DNA from: Bolinopsis microptera
Lineage: Eukaryota > Ctenophora > Tentaculata > Lobata > Bolinopsidae
DNA length: 64,000 nt
Direction: 5' to 3'
Assembly (NCBI RefSeq): GCF_026151205.1
Contig: NC_087077.1
Span: 19,589,975 to 19,653,974, forward strand
Positions within the stretch are counted from its first letter, which is position 1. The number at the start of each line of letters is the position of its first letter. The notes under the pieces are model-generated. The model worked only from the letters and a program-made list of their open reading frames with translations, had not been told where the DNA came from and did no database searches. Position numbers and translations under genes: made by a program. Positions 44,011 to 56,000 of the stretch are shown piece by piece.

Positions 44011-47000
44011 CTATAATTTAGTCCTGCCCAGTAGAAGTTGGACATTATCCTCGCTGTTCATGATTATTCGTTTACAAAAAGCGACGCTGTTTCCAGAAAC
44101 TGGGGTATTGTTTATTTGGAGGATTTCGTCCTCGCACTCTATTTCTCCACTGAGCTGAGCGGGTGAATTTAACACAATGTCACTGACACGGATATTTCCT
44201 TGAGAGTTTTTCTTTAATTTTAATCCAATAGATTTGGAGTCGTTTTTCTGAAGGGAGCACTTAAATGTGTTAGCTTGTAATGTGTTAGCTTGTACGGGAC
44301 TACGTTTCGTTTGAGACATGGAAACAATGCTCTTTGTTAACTTAGCCAGAGTTGGCCTCAAGTTGTCCGGAATCTCGGAGAAGTTGGCTAATTTGTAGCC
44401 TCTATTTGGAATAACAAGCTGAGGGTACGAAGTTAACTCTATCCTGATGCTGGAGTCAGTTGTCAGGGATAGGGGAGGACAAGGCTTCCAGATCCTCGGT
44501 TTCTGACTGACACTGTGGTTTGATAAAACGTGGTTAAGTTGCGCTGGTGACAAGTTGGGGAATGTTTTAGATAAAGCGGCCCAGGTGGAAGCTAACAGAT
44601 CTCGTTTAGGGAGCGAGAGAAGATCTAACAGTTGGTGAAGTTCGCGGAAATACATATTTGAAGTGTGGGAGAGTTGCACGTGGTGAGTCCAGCGTAACAC
44701 GTAATCTAGGTGTATCCTCATCTGTATACCTGTAACAATTACTCGGATTATTTGGAGCCTTTATACTGATATATATTTTATAATAATATATAATATAATA
44801 ATGGTAATTGATTTGCTTCCTTTGAATTTACTGGGCCGCGCTCAGCCTGTCATTCCGCCTAATCTCTATGTTTATAAACATGATAGCCTGAGGTCCCCAG
44901 GTAACCTTTGAATTAGAAAGTATTCATGCTTGATAAGACCAATGAAATATGATAAAAATGCGCGCGCGGCTTTATTTAAAGATCTACGATAGCATAGTTT
45001 TATCAATAAACTATGATTCGGTGTTCGCGCGCGGGGAAGTTAGCTAGGAATGCTTCAGCTTGAGGGAACGCTTGAACGAATGAATTGAAGTCTATCGGAG
45101 ACAAACAAACCTTTGTTCCAGTTGAAATATAATTGAGGAGATTCGATGATAGTGTTAAACAGTGTGGTATTAGAAAAGTAGAATATCGAGACAAACAACT
45201 GCTTCACCATGGCGCTGTTCAGCTTACAGTTATTACCTGAAATCATTGAGTTTAAGAATGTGCATTCTCTAAATCTAGCCAGACCAAGAAGGAGACTGGA
45301 GAATCCCCAAAACTGGGCGAAATTCGTAAAATACCTCAAAAAACGTAGGTTACTCACTCAAAGTGTGAAACTTCTGGAGCAACTGAACCAAGACTTTAAC
45401 TCCGGGCCCGATGTTAGTCAGATTCTGTCGAGCGGTATTTCGTCTGCAGCCTGGGCTGTTCGGGTTTCCTGAAAACTTTACCGCGTTCCTGAAATATTTG
45501 TCATTTAAGGATGAGGTAAGACTGTAACACAGGTAAAGATATTGTGCATACCAAGTGGGCAGAGAATTCCATTATGTCACGGACAACAATACGTAATGTT
45601 TATTTTTATTTGCAGTAAATTCACTGACCCGTGCTCATATCGATAAGATTGCATTGTCTCACACTAGGAGAACAAATCAAATCTGACTTTACTTAAATTA
45701 GAACCTGGTAAAATACACCGTCCTGAATAACTGTCGGGTAGCACGTACATAATACCATAAAGTGGGGTAGAACATAAGAACACGTGTTAACCACGTGTTA
45801 ACCACGTCTCCAGATAACTGAAACACGTGTTAACCACGTGTTAACCACGTGTTAACCACGTGTTAACCACGTGTTAACCACGTGTTAACCACGTGTTAAC
45901 CACGTGTTAACCACGTGTTAACCACGTGTCCAGATAACTGAAACACGTGTTAACCACGTGTTAACCACGTGTTAACCACGTGTTAACCACGTAAAACTAG
46001 GACTCATATTTCAGTGTTACAATAATATTGTACTTTGTTACTAAATTAAGTGAGCAGCTTAAATCCAATTTCCACAACGTGTTGATATAAAACACAGCTA
46101 TCCTGCGAATCAGCTAATTAAAAGTGGTGCATTACTGATGTGTCATGTATGTCAAACCAGCTCACTAACAAGCCGCATATTATGTTTATTTTATGCAATA
46201 TATGTGGCAGTACTGACATAGTAACTGGTTAATTTCATTGCAGAAATACTGACCTTAGTTAGAAGCTACAAGTGTAATAGTGTACTACCTACTAACTATT
46301 GAGTTAGTGTAACTAAGGTAAGGTCCTACAGAGTCCAAAGTAAGCTCTAGTGTGAAACATTTCCCAATAACAGTTAAATTTGCAGTTCTAGTGTAATATA
46401 AAGGTAATAAAGCAGCCCCGTGGTACAATAAGTTAGCTGACAAATACTGACAAGGAACATTTCCTAATAACAGTTACTATCTTCTAGACTACCCCTACTA
46501 TAAGTAACACTTGCCAGTAACTAAGTTACTAAGTAACTGGTAACTAGTAACCAGCTACTGGTAGTCACTGGTAACAACTTATTAGTAACCAGATACTTGT
46601 CACTACTTCACTAGTAACTCTCTTGTAAACTACAGTACTGAACAGTAACCCTGATATTTGAGTATACTCACTGCATGATGATATCAGTAATCTCGTCCGC
46701 ACTTAGACTAGCACCACCGGCCGGACTGCTGCGTGTCGCGCCCAACAACTGCCGCTCTGTGCCCGTCAGACTCTCGCTGCGCGGCCTGTCCTTCGTCATC
46801 TTGCGCTTGCGCGTGGGAGCTAGGTAGGGCACACTCCATCTCCTCTTCTCTGAGGAAACAAGGTTTTTTAGAAGGTTTATTGTGGGAATTATATTCGCTT
46901 CTATATAAGAGTTGAATGTACAAATATTAAAGCATGTCAGTCTAAATATACAAATTAAATATATAAATTAAAAATGGGTCACACATCTGCTTACCCCGTT

Positions 47001-50000
47001 CAGTCGGAGGAGGAGAAGAAGGTATTTCCTCCTTTACAGGCGCGTCCTCCTCAACAGAAGAGAGAACACTAGAAGAAACAGGAGCGTCCTGACAGGAGCC
47101 ACTAGTAGAGACAGGGACTCCGTCACTGGGGACCTCTGTAGAGGGCTTAGAGGGTGGGAGGAGGGGGACCGGGTCTAGGATACTAGGCAGCAGCTCGTAT
47201 ACCATCTGAGAAAGTGGTGTTAGTTTTAGGGGGGATTAACTCTATAAGAATAGATATGTAAAACTAGTTTCATAGGATTGGAGTGTTCAGTTCTTATAAT
47301 ATAATGTACAGACTATAAACATTAAACACAATATCCACTACTCGACAGTAACGTACCTTAGCTGAGTGATAAGCAATGTGCTCGTACATGGGAACAGCTA
47401 GTTTCTCTATCTCGTTCACTATCTTATCATCTGTTAGAAGAGGGTTCTCTCTTAAGTAGTGTACTATCTCTAGTGTGCTGGAGAGCAGCTTAACCATCGG
47501 CTTCAGGAAACTTGTAGCACTCTTTCTAAGAGGAAGGAGGTTAATATTCATTGATAGTTTTAAATCTGTGGACGACAACAGTTTGTACGTCTCTTCACAC
47601 GAGACTTGTATATGATATTATGTTAGAGTTGGATTGAATCCACAACTTACTTCTGATTAGGATTGCAAGTATTGAGGAGCTCAGCAGCTTTCTGCTGCAC
47701 CACTTTAGCCAGCAGTTCTATTCTATCTCTACTATACTCGAGTAACTCTGTCATTTCAGCAGGTGTGAAGTGCTCGAACGCGTGACGTAGACTCATGATA
47801 GTGAGCCGCGCGCACGCTAGCACGTTCTTGTTGCAGAGAGTGTCGTAGTCCAGGATACTGTCTAGTAGTACTTGTCTGTGTTCCTGTAGAATAGTGCGGT
47901 TTTAATACAGCTGATAATACATATACAGGACCTTAAATAGAGGCCCTTACATAGAGGCCCTTACATAGTGCCAACAACCGTTTTATCGTCATTATTATAT
48001 TGATCACCCATGTTATAATCGTGAGTGGCAACAAATCTATTAAAAGTATGACATGTGATCGTCTACCACATACCCGTTCATCTCAAAAGTTGCACAATAT
48101 TCCCAGAAATTGACGCAAAGTTTCAGCAAGGATAATTGAATTACCCTCCATGTTGATTATTGACAGAACCACCCACGCTCCAAGTATTAAACATTTGTCA
48201 ACATTTGTCGGAAAGAGTGAGATTTATAATTTCACTAAACAGAGCCTGTGTTAAATAAAGCAAGACTAACCATGTAGAATATAAAGCGGGGCTCAGCGTG
48301 TTGGTGTATAATAGTGCTCATGTTATTGAGTTCCGGGGAGAGGGAGGTAAGGGTGCCTGTAGAGAGAGTCCTCTGTGTATCTGGTGATCCTATCTCTGTG
48401 GAGATAATGTTATTAGTTATTACATGGTTACCAGGTTACCAGGTTACCAGGTTACCAGGTTACCAGGTTACCAGGTTACCAGGTTACCAGGCTATCAGGT
48501 TACCAGGTTACTATGTTACCAGGTTACCAGGATATCAGGTTACCAGGTTACTAGGTTACCAGGTTACCGAGGGAGGAATGTTAGGTATTATAATGCAGCC
48601 AAGTAGTTCTAGACCAACAGGAACAAGTTTATACTTAATCTAATGTTTCGTCTGGTTTTTGTAGCTTTCAATTTTGATGACAACATCGAACTAAACGTCC
48701 ATCTCTTTAACTGTTAACAGTTGTAAAATTCTGAGGAAACTCTACATACAATCTGAGGAAAATATTAACTGAACTGACACGCACAGCTACAGGCGAACAG
48801 ATTAGGAGTCGGATAGACGGCCTATGACATAAAACCGACCTTAATACCAGACTCAAAAAGTCAAAATGTAAAACTGTAAAAAGTTAAACTCATCGCGGAT
48901 ATGTTAAACACAGGGTTACATCATATTAAATTGACGAAAACATGACATAGTTTTACTAAGGTAAGAGAACAACTCTGCAGTAATTCATATTATTACATTT
49001 AATTAAAAAAAGGAGACAAGTAAACAAGACTGTCGACATATAGAGTCAAATTAAGATAGTACCTGGAGAAGGAACATCATTATCAATAGCTTCTTTGAAG
49101 ATGAACTTGTAGTGTTTGCCGATGTCGAAGGACTGCCCGCACTTTAAATCCGTTTTCTTAGACCCGTTACAGAGCATACATTTGGGACCTGAATATAGTG
49201 GGTTAGTTATATATAATAGCTATAATTATAGGCTACACTCGTGCAACAACTTTATAAAATATCTTCCACAGATCAAATTTAAAACTATAAAAAGAGAAAG
49301 TGAAACAGAAAACAAGTGAAAGTGAAAATGAAACTGACCTGATAGCATGATAGAGCGCTCCACAGTCTCGTTAGTGTGAATAACAATAACGCTCCCAGTG
49401 TAGGATGGTTGGGGTGGAGTGCCCAGAGATATGAACCGTGTTTCTCCCTCTGATAACGGGTAAATCACGTGATCTAACTCTCTGTCAAACCTACAGACGG
49501 AGATGTTATAGTCAGTAATATTAGTAATATTAGTAATATTAGTAATATTAGTAATATTAGTAATATTACTAATATTAGTAATATTAGTAATATTAGTAAT
49601 ATTAGTAATATTACTAATATTAGTAATATTAGTAATATTAGTAATATTAGTAATATTACTAATATTAGTTTATCAGCCGGGGATCCCACCCTGACTATCC
49701 ACTAGATTGGGGTACTGTTCGATATATTAAATGTAACATCAGTGTGTGTGGGTTTGTTAGATTCTATCACATGGGAGGTGGTGGACACATTGTTAAGCCA
49801 GATAGTGCTGATAAACACAGTTCACATTGTTATTATATAAACCCTTTCTTACACCTTTCTTTTTTAGTGTGATCCAGTGCTGACTAATTGTAGCGTGATT
49901 AACCAATTCTCATAATATAAAACTAACTCGTTAAGTCGTTAGTAATAAAAACAATAGTCCCACTTTGTAGAGTAGTTCTATTAATAGCCCCGTAACACGC

Positions 50001-53000
50001 TACCAGAATAACACTAACTAATTGGTAGACTAAACACTGTGTAAAACACACATAGAGAGTACTGCAAGCTGAAAACTAAGACTGGAGAAAGGGGATGAAA
50101 CAGAACGGGGCGAAATCCTGGAGCTAATAAACTGTATTAATTCATTATTATTCAACCAATGAAACTAGATAAATGCAATTTATTTATCGCTTTAAAATGA
50201 AATGTCGCCACGTATACTGCCACAAATCCTACCAAACCTCTCTTTAATGTTTTAATGTACCGAAAACTGAGAGAGATTACAAAGAAACTGCAACTCAAAG
50301 AACACACACACAGAGGGAACTAAAGGATCAGAGTAATGAGATTTAACCCATTAGAAGTGCTCGCGTATTATCAGCACTGTGGTTACCAGCTAATATGAGG
50401 AGTATTACAGTAACCACAGAGTAAGCCGGGTAAAGTAGTGGTTGTTTACAGGCTTCAGACGGGGTATAGTGCTCATAGTCACTACTTGTGGGGCTATAAT
50501 AGTCACTACTTGTGGGGCTATAATACTCACTACTTGTGGGGCTATAATAGTCACTACTTGTGGGGCTATAATAGTCACTACTTGTGGGGCTATAATACTC
50601 ACTACTTGTGGGGCTATAATACTCACTACTTGTGGGGCTATAATACTCACTACTTGTGGGGCTATAATAGTCACTACTTGTGGGGCTATAATACTCACTA
50701 CTTGTGGGGCTATAATACTCACTACTTGTGGGGCTATAATAGTCACTACTTGTGGGGCTATAATACTCACTACTTGTGGGGCTATAATACTCACTACTTG
50801 TGGGGCTATAATACTCACTACTTGTGGGGCTATAATACTCACTACTTGTGGGGCTATAATACTCACTACTTGTGGGGCTATGATACTCACTACTTGTAAC
50901 GAGGGTCTGTACTCTGTATTAGGGTTGTGTGAGCAGTTGTTTAGATTATGTGCCCTGTTTTTATCACTTCATTTAGTAAGGTACAATTGGGAATGGTGGG
51001 ATGGTTGACGGGTCACATGACGGGGTCACATGACGGGGTCACATACCGTGACAAAATGTCAAGGGTCCACTAAAATCATACAGTTATATCAGACTGCAAT
51101 AGAGTAGGTTTCTTATCTTATCTTGTAACTGTTATCAGTGGTAATATATATATATATACTGGGTCAGTTCACTAACACTTACATCAAGTTAGTTTTAAGT
51201 AATATTTCTTAAATAAATAGAAGCAGTAGTTAATTTTATTTAATCACAGTTGTGATCCGTGATGGAAATAGGCGATATTTGCTGAAATCCTACACTATAA
51301 ATAATTATTGATGTACAATGTATGGGGTTGAGAAACTTATGTTTGTTTTTTTGGGGACCAGCTTTTGGTAATATAATATGGTGTACTTTAGTGTAAACTG
51401 TGAAGTGTATAATGTACCATGTACATTGTACGATAATTGAATGTACATTGTATACAATTCTAATGTAAGTAGGAACCAGAGTTGTATACTGATACATGTT
51501 CACTGTTCAGTAATAACTGGTGACAGCACACTGCACACTGTACAGCACATCACCACTCTAAGAGTGACGTGGTACAATGTAAAGGTTAACTAAATATAAC
51601 ACCCAACATGGTGTAGTCACCATGGTAATCACCATGGTAACGGTAACCTTGGTAACTGTGTACTCACGCCTGAATGAGTATCAAGAAAGGCTTGTCCGGG
51701 TGGTGGTGTAGTCCTGTAGCTTGCTTTATCGTCTCCTGCTTTATCGTCTCCTGTTTGCTATCCTGAAACAATATCCCCCATTATCATTACATCACTCTAG
51801 GGTAGTATAGTGAGACTGTGAGGGTACTGTGATTATAGATACCAGCCAGGCGCCAGGTCAGACTTGCCGGACACAGTTATCCAGTAATACTCACAGTGGT
51901 GGGAAATAAACCAGGGTGATAGTGCCAGGGTGATAGTGCCAGGGTGATATTGCCAGGGTGATATTGCCAGGGTGATATTGCCAGGGTGTAACTTATAAAG
52001 TGGTTGTAAGTTGAACATTTAGTGGTTATAAGTGGTAAAGTTGAACTTTTAAAGATTTAATAAAAGAGAACCCTTTCAGAGTGAATAAATAAATAAAATA
52101 AGTTTGAACGAATGATGTCTCTGTGCGGGGCCCTATGTTTCGCCACACTGGTTCATGCTCACTTACCACTTAATATCCTCTAAATATATGTCTACTCAGC
52201 TATAGTTCAGCACATATTTATGTTAGTATGGTAAGGATTCCAACCAATATTGTAGGGTCATAAACTTAATGCACATTCACTACTCAAATATTCGCAGAAA
52301 TTTAACATAATATTTTATATGTGCTGTAAAGTCCGAGGTATTAGCGTTTGGTAACTGGAGCCTACAAACAAATACTGCAAATACACGTAGGAATTTGCCG
52401 CGGATAAGTACTACTGCTAGTAGTAGCATATAACTTGATATACTATAACATACCTTCTCAGAGAGGAAACAGCAGCCCCTTAACACATCATACAGTGTCT
52501 TCATCACAATAATAAGAGTTTTAACGTCTTCTAGTTCCCCTTTGAACTGATACATTAAACCAGCCCTGGTAACCCTGGTAACTGCCCTGGTAACAGCTCT
52601 AAACAACAAGAAACAGGAACCGGAGAGCAGTGAGGAATGTAGAGCAAACAAGCAGAGACTGCAAAAAGATAAAGACAAGTCTTACACCACGATTACAGCT
52701 GCTGAGAGTGCCAAATATAGCGTCTTATGTAAGTGAGATCCCACTAGTTAAAGTAGCAGCAATGTTTCACTGCTGCGCTATTACCCAATTTCTAACGGTT
52801 AAAGTGACTACACTCTCTAGGAATCTAGACACCTTGGGTCGCATATTTCAGTAAATTCCGTGCAATCTGCCTGGAGACCTTGATACGGTCTTGGAGTCCA
52901 GCCAACTACTCAGACATACCATTACTACTCAGACAAGAACCACAGTCTGGATTCCACCCTCTGGGAAATCTGATATCTTACACCGTATATTCCCACACTA

Positions 53001-56000
53001 ATGACTCTGCTTTACGACACTCCCGTCATTTTGGGAACTAACGTTAGTTTAACTCATGCTAGCCGCGCGTTTCAGCGACTACTACAGTCACTACAGTAGC
53101 TATGCTACTTTACCTTAGTGTCTTTAATGGATGTATCTAAGTTTAATAGATATTGAGATGAAACCTACGAAGTGGAAATGTATGAATCTGAAAACTGTGC
53201 TAGAGTTATCTTTACAAGGCTGTCTCTATATTTGTTGTATAGAAACTGTACTTCAGTGTAAGTGTTAGTTCAATTGTAACTGTGATTAACAGTTTGTCAT
53301 TAAACTAACTACAACACTACAAATACATTACATTTATTGAGTATTGTGGGATGGTTTTAACCAGGAGGAGCACAGTGGGAAACCATTATGACATTAAGCA
53401 AAAAATCGACTTTCTATAAATGTTTTGAATTTAACGTTATTTCATAGTCAAAATTTAGGGGAATTCAGAGCAAAAAACCGTTTTCAAAAACATCAAAAGC
53501 CCTTTTCGCAGTCGCGCTATGAATTTTGAGGAAAAAAGAGGTAGGCAAAATTTCGGTTTTTTCAGTGAAATTTTGCCTGTTTTGACATTTTAGCCCTCCA
53601 AAAGGAACTTATGTGCCACAATGGAGGCTATATTGTCATGTTTAGGCAAAGAATCATCCTTCTAATGTTTTTTAACCTATGAAAATTGAAGTTTTGGTTG
53701 ATTTTTGATGCGCGAGCGAAAAAATTACGCTTTTTCAGCCAAATTTTTGACAAAAATGGGCATAAAAAGTTGTGAGCACACCATAGCACGCCTCAAAACA
53801 CTATTGCATGTGAAACTAGACACTATTTTGAGGCAAACCCAACTCTGCAACCTGCGGCACTATGTGGCACTTTTTTTACAGAGCGCTTTGAAAATCTTTG
53901 ACGTGTAGAAAATGTGCAATTTTTGCCTATTGCTAGTTGATACTTAAATGGTCAAAAATTGCGTCTAGGAATACATTTAGAGCTTCAAAACATATCTAAA
54001 TGTATTCTTAGGCTATAGGTAAGCCTAAGAACATACCCTTAAGTCAAAATCTAGCAAAATGTAGCAAAAATCTAATAAAAACTCAAATTTTATGATCAAA
54101 ACAGTCATTTTGGTGGATTTTTGGACCAAAAAACCCTCTTATTTTGCATTTTAAAATTCAGATTTTGTCAGAATTGGACCATTTTAGTGTCAAATTGTAG
54201 CTAGCAGTGAGCTGAAGACAATGAAATAATAATTTAACCCATTAGGGACGATAGGGTCGTTTTTATGACCCACCTTTTCTAGACGAAAAACCAAATTACT
54301 AAACGCTATAACGAATCTATGGCATATATACTCAAAATTTATTGGGCTTCATTATATGTAGCCCAATAAATTTTGAGCATATATGCTATAGATTCGTTAT
54401 AGCGTTTAGTAATTTGGTTTTTCGTCTAGAAAAGGTGGGTCTTAAAAACGACCCTATCGTCCCTAATGGGTTAAGGTCTTAAAGTATTTTATAATTGGAT
54501 AATTTGGTGAATTTCGAGGCTAAAACGGCAGATTTTCCAAGATTTTCCAAAATTTCGCCAATTTTTTTCCTTAAAAACTTCAATTTTTACCCTACAACGA
54601 CAAATTTGGTACCGGAAGAAAGCTCTCGGAGAGCTCATAACCACAGAATACATTTTAAAGACATGGGAATTGAAAATTTTGTGCAAATCCACAAAAAGGG
54701 CTTCCCTCTGTCCTCAAAATTTAGGGGGCCTGAACCCTAAAAATTGTGATGGTATCAATTTCAAAACCATTTAGTGCAAGTTGTTTGATATGGAATATCT
54801 CGAAATTATGTGTACTTATGATTAAAACCAAAATAAATAAGCAAAATAGCATTTCTAGGCTTTTATCAGCCATTTTACTGGCCAAAACATGTTAAAATAA
54901 GGCGATTTTTGTCATTTTCCATAAAATATTTCAAAATTTTCATGAAAATCGATTTTTTTTTCCGATGATACCCCCACCCAAACATCTGGGGAGGTGTTTC
55001 AGACATGTTCCGGGTCAATTGAACTTCAAAAAATAACGTATGGTGAATAAATCGTCAATTATAGCTTAATGTCATAATGGAGGCTGTAAATTTCCCACTG
55101 TGAGGAGTAGCTAGTCCACACTACTCATTCGTTCAGTAACTTTACAGCCCACTTCAGAAACCCAGATTTTATTTTAAATCTGATTCTAGTAACTATTACA
55201 GGTGTGTATAATAAACTGTGTGTATAATATTAGACTATCATAATAGAGTAGGAGGAGCATGTGTCATGACGTCACACCACGTGTCATGACGTCACACCAC
55301 GTGGCTTGAGTTGGATTCTAGTAACTATTACAGGTGTGTATAATAAACTGTGTGTATAATATTAGACTATTTAATATTAGACTATGTTTTTAAAGTAGGA
55401 GGAGCAAAGTTAGCCGCGTTCAGTGATTCAGTCTAGTTGGAGAAATATTAGTAATATTTAGTAATATTTAATAATATTACAGTTTGACATGGCTGGGCAC
55501 TTTCTAAGTAGTAACAAGTCTGTCTAATACGGGGTAAGAAGAGCTATAATAACTCTGAAGTAGGAAGAAGTGGAATAACTTTGAAGTAGGAAGAAGTGGA
55601 ATAACTCTGAAGTAGGAAGAAGTGGAATAACTCTGAAGTAGGAAGAAGTGGAATAACTCTGAAGTAGGAAGAAGTGGAATAAATCTGAAATGTGAAGTAG
55701 TAGGATAAATCTGAAATTTGAAGAAGTAGGATAACTTACCATGGGAGAGGCGGGTGAAGTAGGAGAGGGGGTGGAGTCAGAGGAGGATGGAGTCTTGTAT
55801 CTTAGTTCTAACCGTGTACTCTCCATCTCCTGTAAATATAAGATATTACTTTTACATTATTTTAAATTAAATAAGATAATTAAATAACTTAAATAAAAGA
55901 ATATCAATATGTTGTGAAGTGTTACCTAGCATGTGTGAAGCTTGTAAAGGATATTAGAATTAACGCTTCAATAACATTATCAGGTGCTAATGATATTAAT

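Noticed and set aside
49474-49689. Leucine/isoleucine-rich membrane-like frame
   Set aside because: It is the translation of the 9-bp TAGTAATAT array.
50405-51008. Three overlapping open frames of 150-190 codons on both strands
   Set aside because: The 24-bp minisatellite is a multiple of three, so frames stay open without selection.
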